DNA of 64,000 nucleotides from JAYODW01 sp038116745 (GTDB lineage Bacteria; Pseudomonadota; Gammaproteobacteria; Ga0077536), in NCBI GenBank assembly GCA_038116745.1, contig JAYODW010000017.1:18802-82801 (forward strand). Direction: 5' to 3'. The notes below the pieces were generated by a model. That model worked only from the letters and a program-made list of their open reading frames with translations. It did no database searches and was not told the origin of the DNA. This document shows positions 41,033-50,622 of this stretch, piece after piece (within the stretch, counting starts at the first letter, position 1; the number at the start of each line of letters is the position of its first letter). The position numbers were made by a program, and so were the translations under genes.

Positions 41033-43555
41033 ATGGGGCAAGATGCTAGCAGCAAGGCCGCTGCACCGGCGCGTGCGTCTCTGCCGATCGACGCAATCCT
41101 GCCGGCCATCATCGAGCGTCTGAACACGCAGTGTCGACTGGTGATCGAGGCGTCGCCGGGCAGCGGTAAAACGACGCGTGTGCCGCCGGCGCTGATGTCA
41201 GCGTCCTGGTGCAGCGGTCGCGTACTCATGCTCGAGCCGCGACGACTGGCGGCGCGGGCCGCGGCGACTTTCATGGCGACAGAGCTTGGCGAACAGCCGG
41301 GTGGCGTTGTGGGTTACCGCATGCGCTTCGAGAACCGCGTGTCGCAGGCGACGCGCATCGAGGTAGTCACCGAGGGGATCCTGACCCGGCTGCTGCAGCG
41401 CGATCCGACCCTCGAAGGGGTCTCTGCGCTCGTGTTCGACGAGTTTCATGAACGCCATCTCACGACCGACCTGGGTCTCGCGCTGGCGCTTGATGTCCAG
41501 GCCGCGTTGCGACCGGATCTGCGCATTGTGCTGATGTCGGCCACGTTCGACGGCGCACAGATTGCTGCCCGCCTGGAGGCTGCTTATCTGCTGGCCGAGG
41601 GGCAGAACTACCCCGTTGAAATCCACTATCAGCCGCCCACCGCAGGACGGGAACAGCCCCTGGCGCTCCGCGTGCGGCGGGCGGTCGCTGCCGCGCTCGA
41701 ACGGACTGCCGGTGACGTGCTGTGTTTCCTGCCGGGGAAGGCGGAGATCCGGCGCTGTGCCGCAGGACTGAGCGAAGCAGATCCCCGGCTCACGATCGAA
41801 CAGCTGCACGGCGACCTCCCGGTGGCGGAGCAGGCGCGCCTGTTGAAGCCCGCTGATGCGGGGCGGCGAGTCATCCTTGCGACCAATATCGCGGAATCGA
41901 GTATCACCCTGCCGGGGATCAGTGCGGTGGTGGATAGCGGCCTCGCGCGGGAGCCGCGCTTCGATCCGGCCAGTGCGATGAGCCGTCTGGAGACGGTCAT
42001 GATTAGCGCCCCGTCGGCTACGCAGCGGGCCGGCCGGGCGGGCCGGCTGGGGCCGGGCGTGTGCTACCGCCTGTGGGCGGAGGGGCAGCGGCTGGAGCGC
42101 GCCGCGCGACCTGAGCTGCTCAAGGCCGATCTCGCGGGGCTGGTGCTGGAGTTGCGTGCCTGGGGCAGCGATGCGGTGCGCTTTCTTGACCCGCCGCCGC
42201 CCGGCCCGCTGCGCCAGGCCGAGAGTCTGCTGATAGCGCTAGGCGCGCTCGACGGCAGTGGCCGGATCACCGCTCACGGTCGCGCCATGCTGGCTCTCGG
42301 CACCGCGCCCCGGTTGGCCAACGCCGTGCTGCGGGCACCGCCGGAGTCACGGGGGCTCGCCTGCGACCTGGTGGCGCTGCTCGAAGCCCGCGATCCCCTG
42401 ATGCGCGCGGATGATGTGGCAGCCGATGACCTCTATGCCCGCCTGGAGAGCCTGTGGCGCTGGCGCAGACGTCAGGCGACGCCTGCTGACACGCGCGCGC
42501 TGGCCGACATCGACCGCGCCGCGCGCCATTGGCGGCGACGGGTGGAGGGCGACGCAACCGCGCCCACGGCCGGGGCCGCGCAGGCGTTGGGGCTGTTGCT
42601 GGCGCATGCTTACCCGGACCGCATCGCTGCCCGCGATCCAGGCGATCCGGGACGCTATCGTCTGAGCAACGGACGCGGCGCGCGTCTTGCGCCGGATTCC
42701 GCGCTGCGCGGGACGCCCTGGCTGGTAGTGGCAGACCTGGCCGCGGACAGCGGGGACAGCCGCGTGCAGCGGGCGCTGCCGCTGGCGCAGGAAGATCTCC
42801 TTGCTACGTTCGCCGCACGGTTCACCGAGCGGACGGAGATACGCTTCAACCCGCAGACCGGGACGGTCGAGTCAGAGCGTGTCGTGCGCTTCGAGGCCAT
42901 TGTCCTCGAACGTCAACGCGTGCCGACGGTGCCCGGCACGGCCGTCGAGACCCTGTTACTGGAAGGCGTCCGATCTGCCGGTCTGAGGTACCTGGCCTGG
43001 AGCGCTGAGACTGTGGAGAAACGCGCCCGCATCGCCTTTCTGCGCGACAGCTGTCCGGAACTCGCGCTGCCCGACTGCAGCGACGCGGCGCTCAACGAAA
43101 GCCTTGAGGAATGGCTAGCGCCGCTGATTGCGGGCCGCACCCGGCTGGACGACGTGACATCTCAGGCACTCGAGCACGCGCTGACCACCAGACTCGGTTA
43201 TGCCGGTGGGCGCGCGCTTGATGAACATGCGCCTACCCGGGTCCGCGTGCCGAGCGGTGCTGAGCGTCGACTGCGCTATGCGGAAGACGCGTCGCCCGTG
43301 CTCGAGGTCAAGCTGCAGGAGATGTTCGGTGCTGCCGAGGGGCCAACGGTTGCGCGCGGCCGGGTCGCAGTCGTGCTGCATCTGCTGTCGCCGCGCGGTG
43401 CGCCGATCCAGGTCACGAGCGATCTGCAGAGTTTCTGGGCTGGCGCCTACACCGAGGTGAAAAAAGAACTCAAAGGACGTTATCCACGTCACCCCTGGCC
43501 TGACGATCCGCTGACTGCCCCCGCTACCGTGCGCGCCAAGCCGCGACGGCGCTGA
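41033..43555 (+). CDS. hrpB: ATP-dependent helicase HrpB
   Basis: The roughly 840-residue DExH helicase has Walker A SPGSGKTTRVP, the DEFH box, motif III SATFD, motif VI QRAGRAGRLGPGVCYRLW and the HrpB-specific C-terminal region (PLRQAESLLIALGALD and beyond). HrpB is a DEAH-type RNA helicase of uncertain cellular role. ATG codons at 41030 and 41033 are both possible; the frame opens at 41003, exactly where the divergent hydrolase starts. It ends six bases from the convergent potI stop. Confidence 0.9.
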   Translation: MGQDASSKAAAPARASLPIDAILPAIIERLNTQCRLVIEASPGSGKTTRVPPALMSASWCSGRVLMLEPRRLAARAAATFMATELGEQPGGVVGYRMRFENRVSQATRIEVVTEGILTRLLQRDPTLEGVSALVFDEFHERHLTTDLGLALALDVQAALRPDLRIVLMSATFDGAQIAARLEAAYLLAEGQNYPVEIHYQPPTAGREQPLALRVRRAVAAALERTAGDVLCFLPGKAEIRRCAAGLSEADPRLTIEQLHGDLPVAEQARLLKPADAGRRVILATNIAESSITLPGISAVVDSGLAREPRFDPASAMSRLETVMISAPSATQRAGRAGRLGPGVCYRLWAEGQRLERAARPELLKADLAGLVLELRAWGSDAVRFLDPPPPGPLRQAESLLIALGALDGSGRITAHGRAMLALGTAPRLANAVLRAPPESRGLACDLVALLEARDPLMRADDVAADDLYARLESLWRWRRRQATPADTRALADIDRAARHWRRRVEGDATAPTAGAAQALGLLLAHAYPDRIAARDPGDPGRYRLSNGRGARLAPDSALRGTPWLVVADLAADSGDSRVQRALPLAQEDLLATFAARFTERTEIRFNPQTGTVESERVVRFEAIVLERQRVPTVPGTAVETLLLEGVRSAGLRYLAWSAETVEKRARIAFLRDSCPELALPDCSDAALNESLEEWLAPLIAGRTRLDDVTSQALEHALTTRLGYAGGRALDEHAPTRVRVPSGAERRLRYAEDASPVLEVKLQEMFGAAEGPTVARGRVAVVLHLLSPRGAPIQVTSDLQSFWAGAYTEVKKELKGRYPRHPWPDDPLTAPATVRAKPRRR

Positions 43556-43561
43556 CGTTTG

Positions 43562-44377
43562 TCAGTCGCGCCCTCGCTCCTGGCCAGGACTGCGCGACAG
43601 CAGCCAGCCGGCCAGCCCGATGACGCTCATGGCCAGTCCGATCACCACCGCGGCAAGCGCATTGACCTCGGGCGAAAGACCGAGGCGCACGCGTGAATAG
43701 ATCAGCATCGGCAGGGTCGTCGCGCCCGGCCCGGAGACGAAGCTGGCGATCACCAGATCGTCTAAAGACAAAGTGAAAGCAAGCAGCCAGCCGGCAATCA
43801 CAGCCGGCGCCAGCAGCGGCAGGGTGACGGTCAGAAAAGCGACCAGCGGAGACGCGCCGAGATCCATGGCGGCATCTTCGAGCGCGTGGTCCTGACCGGC
43901 GAGGCGCGACTGCACCACCAGGGTGACGAAAGCCATGGAAAAGGTGATGTGGGCAAGGGTGATGGTGAGCAGACCGCGACCTGCCGGCCAGCCGATCGCG
44001 CTTTCCAGCGCCACGAACAGCAGCAGAGTGGACAGGCCCATGATGACTTCGGGCATGACCAGCGGCGCGCCGACAAGGCCGCGGAGCAGGGCGCGGCCGC
44101 CGAGCCAGGGGGTGCGGGCGAGGCCGAGCGCGGCTGCGGTGCCGAGGACCACGGCGCAGGTTGCGTTGATCGCAGCGATGCGCAGGCTGAGCCACGCGGC
44201 CTCGAGAATCGCGCGGTCGTGCAGCAGCTCGCCGTACCAGCGCGTCGAAAAACCGCCCCACACGCTGACCAGCTTTGACGCATTGAAGGAGTAGAACACC
44301 AGCGACACGATGGGCAGGTAAAGAAAGCTGAGGCCCAGCAGCAGCGCGGCACGCTGGAAGCGACGGGCGCTGCTCAT
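43562..44377 (-). CDS. potI: Polyamine ABC transporter permease (PotI-like)
   Basis: This 271-residue permease has about six membrane helices and the EAA-type cytoplasmic loop (LEDAAMDLGASPLVAFLTVTLPLL). It pairs with the PotH-like permease, whose stop overlaps its start by four bases. With the ATPase and binding protein it forms a spermidine/putrescine-type importer. Gene order F-G-H-I is that of E. coli potFGHI. Confidence 0.8.
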   Translation of the reverse strand: MSSARRFQRAALLLGLSFLYLPIVSLVFYSFNASKLVSVWGGFSTRWYGELLHDRAILEAAWLSLRIAAINATCAVVLGTAAALGLARTPWLGGRALLRGLVGAPLVMPEVIMGLSTLLLFVALESAIGWPAGRGLLTITLAHITFSMAFVTLVVQSRLAGQDHALEDAAMDLGASPLVAFLTVTLPLLAPAVIAGWLLAFTLSLDDLVIASFVSGPGATTLPMLIYSRVRLGLSPEVNALAAVVIGLAMSVIGLAGWLLSRSPGQERGRD

Positions 44378-45270
44378 GACGGGCGCAACACGCGTTCGGC
44401 GCAGGCGCGGACAGCCACCGCGGCGGCGACAAGCAGCAGCATGGCGGTGGCGACGGCCGCGGCCAGGGGCCAGGCGCGGTTACCGAAGAATTCATCCCAC
44501 AGCACCTTGCCCAGCATCAGCGTATCCGGCCCACCGAGCAGGTCGGGGATGACGAACTCGCCGAGCGCAGGAATGAACACGAGGGCCAGACCGGCGCTGA
44601 TCCCAGGAAGCGACAGCGGCAGGGTGACCGTGAGAAACGCGCGCAGTGGCGTCGCGCCGAGGTCGGCGGCGGCTGCGAGCAGGCTGCGGTCATGCTTTTC
44701 CAGGTTGGCATAAAGCGGCAGGACCATGAACGGCAGATAGGCGTAAACGATGCCGAGATAAACCGCCGCCTCGGTTCGGAGCAGCACCAGTGGAGAGTCG
44801 CTCAGACCGCTCCATTGCAGCAGCTGGTTGACCAGACCTTCGCGCCCGAGCAGGCCCATCCAGGCGTAGACGCGCAGCAGAAAAGAGGTCCAGAAGGGCA
44901 GCACCACGGCCATCAGCAGCGGCAGGCGCCACACCCGTGGTGCGCGGGTGATGGCGTAGGCCATCGGATAGCCCAGCAGCAGACAAAGCAGGGCTGAGAC
45001 GCCGGCGATGCGCACCGAGCCCAGCAAGGCGCGCCAGTAAAGATCGTCGGCGAGCAGAAAACGATAGTGCTCCAGAGTCGCACGGATCTGCATCCGGCCC
45101 GCATCGCCGAAGTCGATCAGCGGACCGTAGGGCGGCTGCGCAATGAGTTGTTCTGCGAGTGAGATTTTGACGGCGATCAGGCAGGGCAGGCAGAAAAAAA
45201 CCAGCAGCCACAGGTAGGGCGGCAGGAGCAGGAGGCGGGCGCGGCGTGCAGCCCCGGGCGCGCGGGTCAT
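44374..45270 (-). CDS. potH: Polyamine ABC transporter permease (PotH-like)
   Basis: The 298-residue protein starts with a membrane helix (LLLLPPYLWLLVFFCLPCLIAVKISLAEQ) and carries the EAA-loop motif LAAAADLGATPLRAFLTVTLPLSLPG. It forms the membrane channel with PotI. It begins three bases after the ATPase stop, so the operon is tightly packed. Confidence 0.8.
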   Translation of the reverse strand: MTRAPGAARRARLLLLPPYLWLLVFFCLPCLIAVKISLAEQLIAQPPYGPLIDFGDAGRMQIRATLEHYRFLLADDLYWRALLGSVRIAGVSALLCLLLGYPMAYAITRAPRVWRLPLLMAVVLPFWTSFLLRVYAWMGLLGREGLVNQLLQWSGLSDSPLVLLRTEAAVYLGIVYAYLPFMVLPLYANLEKHDRSLLAAAADLGATPLRAFLTVTLPLSLPGISAGLALVFIPALGEFVIPDLLGGPDTLMLGKVLWDEFFGNRAWPLAAAVATAMLLLVAAAVAVRACAERVLRPS

Positions 45271-45273
45271 CGG

Positions 45274-46365
45274 TCAGCTGGTCAGCACGGTGGTGCAGTC
45301 GATCGGCCAGCCCACGGTGACCGCGCTGCCGGGTGCGGGAGGTGCTTGCCCGCTGCGCGACATCGCGCGAACGACCGTGTCATCGGGCAGGCTGACGTGG
45401 TGTACCCAGGAAGCGCCGGTATAGACGCTCTGCATCAGCGTGCCGCTGAGGGTGTTCCACGCCGGCCCCGGCGGGTCTCCTGACGCCAGGCTGACGTGTT
45501 CGGGGCGCACGGCCAGCCATGCAGGCGCGCCATCTGCGCAGGGCGCCGATCTCGGTGCGGAAAGCGTGAGCGGTCCGGCGTTAAGAGCAATCTCGACGTG
45601 ATCACCGCCGCCGGCGCGCACTGTGCCGGCGAGGATGTTGGCGGCGCCGAGAAATTCCGCCACGAAGCGGTTGGCGGGTTTTTCGTACACCTCCCGCGCC
45701 GGACCGATCTGGATCAGCCGACCACGCTCCATGATGCCGATACGGTCGCCCAGCATCATGGCTTCGTCCTGATCATGGGTGACGATGACGAAAGTGATCC
45801 CCAGTTCGCGCTGCAGGCGCTTGAGCTCCAGCTGGGTCGTCTCGCGCAGCTGGCGATCGAGCGCGCCGAGCGGCTCGTCGAGCAGCAGCACACGCGGTCG
45901 CTTGACCAGCGCGCGGGCCAGGGCCACGCGCTGGCGCTGGCCGCCGGAAAGCTGATGCGGCTTTCTCGCGTCGAGGCCATCAAGGCGGACCATGCTGAGC
46001 GCGGCGTGCACCCGACGGCGGATCTCGGCCCGAGCGAGGCCTTCGCGCTTGAGGCCGTAGGCGACGTTGCCCGCCACCGACAGATGCGGGAACAGCGCGT
46101 AGGACTGGAACATCATGTTGATCGCGCGCAGGTGCGGCGGGGTGCCTGCCAGCTCCTCACCGTCCAGGGAGATGCGTCCGGCGTCGGGTGTTTCGAGACC
46201 GGCGATGAGCCTGAGCAGGGTGCTCTTGCCGCAGCCGGAGGCGCCAAGCAGACACAGGACTTCGCCTGCATGTACGTCAAGCGTCAGGTCGTCGACGGCG
46301 GTTTCGGCGCCGTAGCGCTTGCTCAGCCCGGAAACCGCCAGCGCGCCTGCCTCGGGATCAGTCAT
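45274..46365 (-). CDS. potG: Polyamine ABC transporter ATPase (PotG-like)
   Basis: The 363-residue ATPase has Walker A GASGCGKSTLL, the Q-loop MMFQSYALFPHL, signature LSGGQRQRVALARAL, Walker B VLLLDEPLGALD and the switch histidine in VTHDQDEAM. A C-terminal TOBE/OB region follows, typical of the MalK/PotA group. It powers uptake through PotHI. The ATG at 46365 is preferred, 14 bases after the binding-protein stop. Confidence 0.88.
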   Translation of the reverse strand: MTDPEAGALAVSGLSKRYGAETAVDDLTLDVHAGEVLCLLGASGCGKSTLLRLIAGLETPDAGRISLDGEELAGTPPHLRAINMMFQSYALFPHLSVAGNVAYGLKREGLARAEIRRRVHAALSMVRLDGLDARKPHQLSGGQRQRVALARALVKRPRVLLLDEPLGALDRQLRETTQLELKRLQRELGITFVIVTHDQDEAMMLGDRIGIMERGRLIQIGPAREVYEKPANRFVAEFLGAANILAGTVRAGGGDHVEIALNAGPLTLSAPRSAPCADGAPAWLAVRPEHVSLASGDPPGPAWNTLSGTLMQSVYTGASWVHHVSLPDDTVVRAMSRSGQAPPAPGSAVTVGWPIDCTTVLTS

Positions 46366-46379
46366 GTCGCTGTCGGGCG

Positions 46380-47534
46380 TCAGTGACCGGTTTTGACCCG
46401 GGTCCAGGCGCGTGTACGCAGTCGTTCGTAATCCGGCGTGGTCGCGGTGACGGCAAACAGACGCGCGCGCGCTGCCGGGTCCGGGTATACGCCGGGGTCC
46501 TGGCGCAGCCTGAGCTCGACCAGCGGTTCTGCGGCGCGGTTGGCGCTGGCGTAATTGACCGCATTGCTGATCGATGCGGCGACCGCCGGCCGCAGGATGT
46601 AGTCGATGAAGCGGTGCGCATTGTCGACATGTGGGGCATCCACCGGGATAGCCAGCACATCGACCCACAGCATCGAGCCTTCGCGCGGCACGAAGTAGGC
46701 GACATCCTGTCCGTTTTCTGCTTCGCGCGCCCGGTCGCGGGCCTGCAGCACGTCCCCGTTCCAGCCGAAGGCGGCACAGATCTCACCGTTGGCAAGGTCA
46801 TTGATGTACTGCGAGGAGTGGAAGTAGCGGATGCTCGGCCGCACGCCGTGCAGCAGCGCTTCAGCCTGCGCCAGGTGAGCCGGGTCGCGGCTGTTCGGCG
46901 GCAGTCCAAGGTAGTGCAGCACCGTGGGGAAGACCTCCGCGGGCGCGTCGACCAGGGCGATGCCGCAGTCGGCGATGCGTGCGGCGCTGGCCGCATCGAG
47001 CAGCAGGTCCCAGCTGACCGGGGCTGCGCCGGAAAAACGTTCGGCTATCCGCTGACGGTTATAGCCGATGCCGGTGGTGCCCCACATATAGGGCACGGCG
47101 TAACGGTTCCCGGGGTCGTAGGTCTGCATGAGATCCAGCAGCACGGGGTCCAGGTTGTCGAAGCCAGACAGGCGCGCGCGGTCGAGCGGCTGCAGCAGTC
47201 CGGCCTGGATCTGACGCGCCACGAAGTCGGCCGAAGGTACGACGATGTCGTAGCCGGAGTGCCCCGCGAGCAGCTTCGCTTCGAGGACCTCGTTGGTATC
47301 GAACACATCGTAGTTGACCTTGATCCCGGTCTCGCGCTCAAAGTCCGCGATCGTGTCCGGTGCGATGTAGTCCGACCAGTTGTAGACATTGAGCACCGCG
47401 CCGGCGCTCTCCCGATCGGCAGCCGTCCCCGGCGCTGGTCTGTCGGGTGTGGCGGTGTCGTCACCACAGCCGCCGAGCAGCGCCAGACAGAGGACCAGAC
47501 GTACCCCGCGTGTCTGCGTGGTCGGTTTTCTCAC
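46380..47534 (-). CDS. potF: Polyamine-binding lipoprotein (PotF-like)
   Basis: The 384-residue solute-binding protein has a short signal with lipobox ALLGGC, making C23 a probable lipidation site, and then the PotF/PotD start LNVYNWSDYIAPDTIADFERETGIKVNYD. The conserved YAVPYMWGTTGIGYN and WDLL segments identify the spermidine/putrescine-binding family. A GTG at 47534 follows GGAGG at seven bases and gives the best start. Polyamine specificity is inferred from family and operon order. Confidence 0.85.
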   Translation of the reverse strand: MRKPTTQTRGVRLVLCLALLGGCGDDTATPDRPAPGTAADRESAGAVLNVYNWSDYIAPDTIADFERETGIKVNYDVFDTNEVLEAKLLAGHSGYDIVVPSADFVARQIQAGLLQPLDRARLSGFDNLDPVLLDLMQTYDPGNRYAVPYMWGTTGIGYNRQRIAERFSGAAPVSWDLLLDAASAARIADCGIALVDAPAEVFPTVLHYLGLPPNSRDPAHLAQAEALLHGVRPSIRYFHSSQYINDLANGEICAAFGWNGDVLQARDRAREAENGQDVAYFVPREGSMLWVDVLAIPVDAPHVDNAHRFIDYILRPAVAASISNAVNYASANRAAEPLVELRLRQDPGVYPDPAARARLFAVTATTPDYERLRTRAWTRVKTGH

Positions 47535-47577
47535 GTTACACCTCCGCAGCGCAGGAAGATGCCAGGGGCGCGGCGTT

Positions 47578-48885
47578 TCAGGTCGGATCGTCCGCACGCG
47601 CCAGGTCGCGCGCGAGCAGTTTGCCGCCGATGTAGTAGTGCGCGGCGACCCAGAAATTGACCCCGCCGAACAGGAACAGACTCCAGCGCAGCGCGTCGGA
47701 TCCGAACTCCGGGGTGAGAAGGTCGCTGACCGCGCCGACCGCCCAGGGGCCGACGCCGAGGCCGATGATGTTGGCGATGAACAACAGGATCGCGGAGGCC
47801 ATCGCGCGCATGCGCAGGCGCACCAGACCCTGCGCCTGGGCAAAGCTCGTGGCCTGCCAGAAATTCGAGGCAAAGATGGGCGGGAGAAACAGGATGATGG
47901 CGAGATAGGGATCGTCAATGAGGTAGGCCACCGCGCCGAAGGGCATGGCCGCGAGCAGCGCGACCGCCGCAGACCACAGGTACCAGCGCGTGTCGCGCGC
48001 GCCGAGTTTGTCGGCCGTCCAGCCACCGATGAACATGCCGGCGCCGCCCGCGAGCCCCATCGCCAGACCGAGCCAGAGACCGATCTGACTGGTGCTCATG
48101 CCGTGGGTGCGGATCAGGAAAGCCGGGAACCAGGCCGCTACCCCGTAGCCGACAAAAGCCGCCAGCGCGCCGCCGAACGAGAGGTGGATGAACGCCGGCC
48201 GGCGCGCGAGAAAGCGGAAGGTTTCCATGATCCCCGGCCGGTCATCGGTGGCAACACGCTGCTCGGACAGGCCGCGCTCGGGCTCCGGCAGCGTGAACCG
48301 CACCAGCATGGCCAGGGCGAGGCCGGGCAGGCCGACGACAAAAAACGCATTGCGCCAGCCGAAGGCATCGTTGATCCAGCCGCCGATGAACAGCCCGAAC
48401 ATGATGCCGAAAGGGATCCCCAGGGCGTAGATGCCGAGGGCCGTGGCCCGCTCTTTGGGGGCGTAGTAGTCGGATATCAGGGAATGCGCCGGCGGGCTGC
48501 AGCCGGCTTCACCGACGCCCACCCCGATCCGCGCCAGCGCCAGCTGCCAGAAGTTCTGTGCCAGGCCGGACAGCGCCGTCATGGCGCTCCACAGCGCCAG
48601 CGCGAGGCTGATCAGGTTGCGGCGGTTACCGCGGTCGGCCCACAGAGCTAATGGCATGCCCATGGTGGCGTAGAAAGCCGCGAAGGCGAAGCCGGCGAGA
48701 AAGCCGAGCGCCTGATCCGACAGACCCAGGTCGGCTTTAATCGACTCCAGCAGAATGGACAGGATCTGCCGGTCGATGAAGTTGAAGGTGTACACCACGA
48801 CCAGCACGGCGAGCACATAACGGCGCACGCGCCTGGTGCGATCGGCCGGCGGTGAGGAAGCCGCTGCGGTCTCTGCCGCGCTCAA
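47578..48885 (-). CDS. Major facilitator superfamily transporter
   Basis: The 435-residue protein has about twelve membrane helices with the MFS loop motifs (GMPLALWADRGNRRNLISLALALWS between helices 2 and 3) and an aromatic-acid/spinster-like N terminus (FNFIDRQILSILLESIKADLGLSD). It is of the spinster-like or sugar-phosphate/organic-anion type; the substrate is unknown. It stands 43 bases upstream of potF on the same strand but need not be part of that operon. Confidence 0.8.
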   Translation of the reverse strand: MSAAETAAASSPPADRTRRVRRYVLAVLVVVYTFNFIDRQILSILLESIKADLGLSDQALGFLAGFAFAAFYATMGMPLALWADRGNRRNLISLALALWSAMTALSGLAQNFWQLALARIGVGVGEAGCSPPAHSLISDYYAPKERATALGIYALGIPFGIMFGLFIGGWINDAFGWRNAFFVVGLPGLALAMLVRFTLPEPERGLSEQRVATDDRPGIMETFRFLARRPAFIHLSFGGALAAFVGYGVAAWFPAFLIRTHGMSTSQIGLWLGLAMGLAGGAGMFIGGWTADKLGARDTRWYLWSAAVALLAAMPFGAVAYLIDDPYLAIILFLPPIFASNFWQATSFAQAQGLVRLRMRAMASAILLFIANIIGLGVGPWAVGAVSDLLTPEFGSDALRWSLFLFGGVNFWVAAHYYIGGKLLARDLARADDPT

Positions 48886-49091
48886 GTGCCGGGTCTCCGG
48901 CGGCTCTCCAGGGACGCCACACGCAGCGGACCGACCGGCTTTGAGGCGCTGCGAAGCAGCTGCGTGAAAATCATCTTGGATGCGGCTCCCCTGCGACGCC
49001 TCGCCATCCTAGCCGCATTGTTTTGAGCTTGTCACTGTCCGGCGCGATGACCCATGATGGGCTCGTCCGAATAGGTCTCTGGGGGGATGAC
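48886..49091. other. Divergent intergenic region before the Lar-associated gene run
   Basis: About 200 bases separate the MFS gene and the first plus-strand gene of the 49092-57735 run. The promoter for that run should lie here. I see no clear sigma-70 or sigma-54 consensus and no palindrome; GGGGGG directly precedes the first ATG as a ribosome-binding site. Confidence 0.4.
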
Positions 49092-49625
49092 ATGCTCACG
49101 AACGACGAAACCACAGAACTGCACCGACTGCTCAGCCGCCAGGCCATTGCTGACGTGATTTACCGCTACGCACGCGGCATCGACCGCCTGGATTTCGACC
49201 TGGTGCGCTCCTGCTATCACCCTGACGCCTACGACGATCACGGTAGTTTTGCCGGATCGGTGGAAGAATTTATTGATGCGGCCGCAAGCTTCCTGCCGCG
49301 CTGGACGGCAACCCAGCATTTCATGGGCAATTTGCTGATCGAGGTCGAAGGCGACCAGGCGCGTGCCGAGACCTATGCGGTGGCTTACCACCGGCGTGAG
49401 GATGCCGACGGCAACGGCAAGGATGACGTTCTCGGGATCCGCTATGTGGACCGCTTCGAGTGTCGCGACGGCGCGTGGAAGATTGCCCATCGCGTGGTCG
49501 TGACCGAGTGGCGCCGGGTCGATCCGGTGAGCGGCGCGCGCGGCCGCGGTGAGGTGGGCGTCTGGGGGCGCCGCGACGGCGAGGACGCTATCAACTGGAT
49601 CATGACCGCCCGCGCGCCGGCGTGA
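49092..49625 (+). CDS. SnoaL/NTF2-like fold protein
   Basis: The 177-residue protein begins with LHRLLSRQAIADVIYRYARGIDRLDFDLVRSCYHPDA, the classic SnoaL-like (SnoaL_4) opening of scytalone-dehydratase-type proteins. Later strands carry TATQHFMGNLLIEVEGD and WKIAHRVVVTEWRR. It could be an isomerase or dehydratase acting on a ring or side chain. It is unlike the other SnoaL protein at 37437. An upstream in-frame start at 49023 exists, but the ATG at 49092 with its G-rich leader is better. Confidence 0.75.
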   Translation: MLTNDETTELHRLLSRQAIADVIYRYARGIDRLDFDLVRSCYHPDAYDDHGSFAGSVEEFIDAAASFLPRWTATQHFMGNLLIEVEGDQARAETYAVAYHRREDADGNGKDDVLGIRYVDRFECRDGAWKIAHRVVVTEWRRVDPVSGARGRGEVGVWGRRDGEDAINWIMTARAPA

Positions 49626-49652
49626 GCCGCGCCGCCGCAGGAGAGCAGACAC

Positions 49653-50600
49653 ATGTTGGTTAACGGTCGGTGGGAGGGTGACTGGCAGCAGCGCAATCGC
49701 GCGGACGCCAGCGGACGCTTCGTGCGCGAGGTATCGACTTTCCGCCACTGGGTTACGGCGGACGGTGCACCCGGGCCCAGCGGCGACGGCGGGTTCAAAG
49801 CAGAGCCCGGGCGTTATCACCTGTATGTCGCACTGAACTGCCCGTGGGCCTGTCGAGCACTGCTCTACCGCAAGCTCAAAAAACTCGACGGGATTATCGG
49901 GCTGTCGGTGACGGCACCGGAGTTCACCGATCAGGGCTACGGTTTTGCTGACTACCCGGGCGCGATCCCGGACACGCTGCATGGCGTGCGTTACGTCCAC
50001 CAGCTGTACACGCTGGCAGATCCCGTGTTCACCGGCCGGCCGACGGTGCCGGTGCTGTGGGACATAGAGCGCCACACGATCGTGAACAACGAGTCGAGCG
50101 ACATCATCCGCATGTTCAACGAGGCCTTCGATGATTACGGCGACGCCTCGGTGGACTTCTACCCGCCCGCCCACCGCGCTGACATTAATGCGCTGAATGA
50201 GCGTGTCTACGAGGGCCTTAATAACGGCGTCTATCGTGCAGGCATGGCGGGCAGCCAGGTAGCCTACGAGCAGGCTGTGCAGGAGATCTTTACCTGCCTG
50301 GATGAACTCGAGCAGCGTCTCGAGGGGCGGTACTTCCTGCTTGGCGCGCAGCCGCTGGAAACGGACTGGCGCGTCTTCGTGACCCTGATCCGGTTCGACC
50401 TCGTCTATTACAGCCTGTTCAAGTGCAACCTCCGGCGCATCCTCGACTATCCGCGCCTCAGTGCGTATCTCAAGCGCCTGTACGAAGTGCCAGGCGTCGC
50501 CGATACGGTCAACTTCGAGCACATCAAGCAGACCTACTTCAGTATCCGCCGTCTGAACCCGAACGGGATCGTGCCAAGCGGCCCCGAACGGCTGTGGTAG
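49653..50600 (+). CDS. Glutathionyl-hydroquinone reductase (YqjG/PcpF type)
   Basis: The 315-residue Xi-class GST has the active-site C63 in NCPWACRALLYR, the same position as in E. coli YqjG, and the family block VPVLWDIERHTIVNNESSDIIRMF. It reduces glutathionyl-hydroquinones to hydroquinones, a rescue reaction in quinone and chlorophenol metabolism. It starts 27 bases after the SnoaL gene and precedes a GFA-family gene by 22 bases, suggesting a glutathione-linked segment. Confidence 0.87.
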   Translation: MLVNGRWEGDWQQRNRADASGRFVREVSTFRHWVTADGAPGPSGDGGFKAEPGRYHLYVALNCPWACRALLYRKLKKLDGIIGLSVTAPEFTDQGYGFADYPGAIPDTLHGVRYVHQLYTLADPVFTGRPTVPVLWDIERHTIVNNESSDIIRMFNEAFDDYGDASVDFYPPAHRADINALNERVYEGLNNGVYRAGMAGSQVAYEQAVQEIFTCLDELEQRLEGRYFLLGAQPLETDWRVFVTLIRFDLVYYSLFKCNLRRILDYPRLSAYLKRLYEVPGVADTVNFEHIKQTYFSIRRLNPNGIVPSGPERLW

Positions 50601-50622
50601 CCAGCAACGGGAGACACAGAGC

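Noticed and set aside
43524..44495. 323-codon frame overlapping the potI gene on the same strand
   Set aside because: The other frame encodes a clear ABC permease with an EAA loop; this one is Arg/Pro/Ala-rich without a domain.
46383..48651. Long plus-strand frames (up to 425 codons) opposite potF and the MFS gene
   Set aside because: Antisense shadows; the minus-strand products carry lipobox, solute-binding and MFS signatures.
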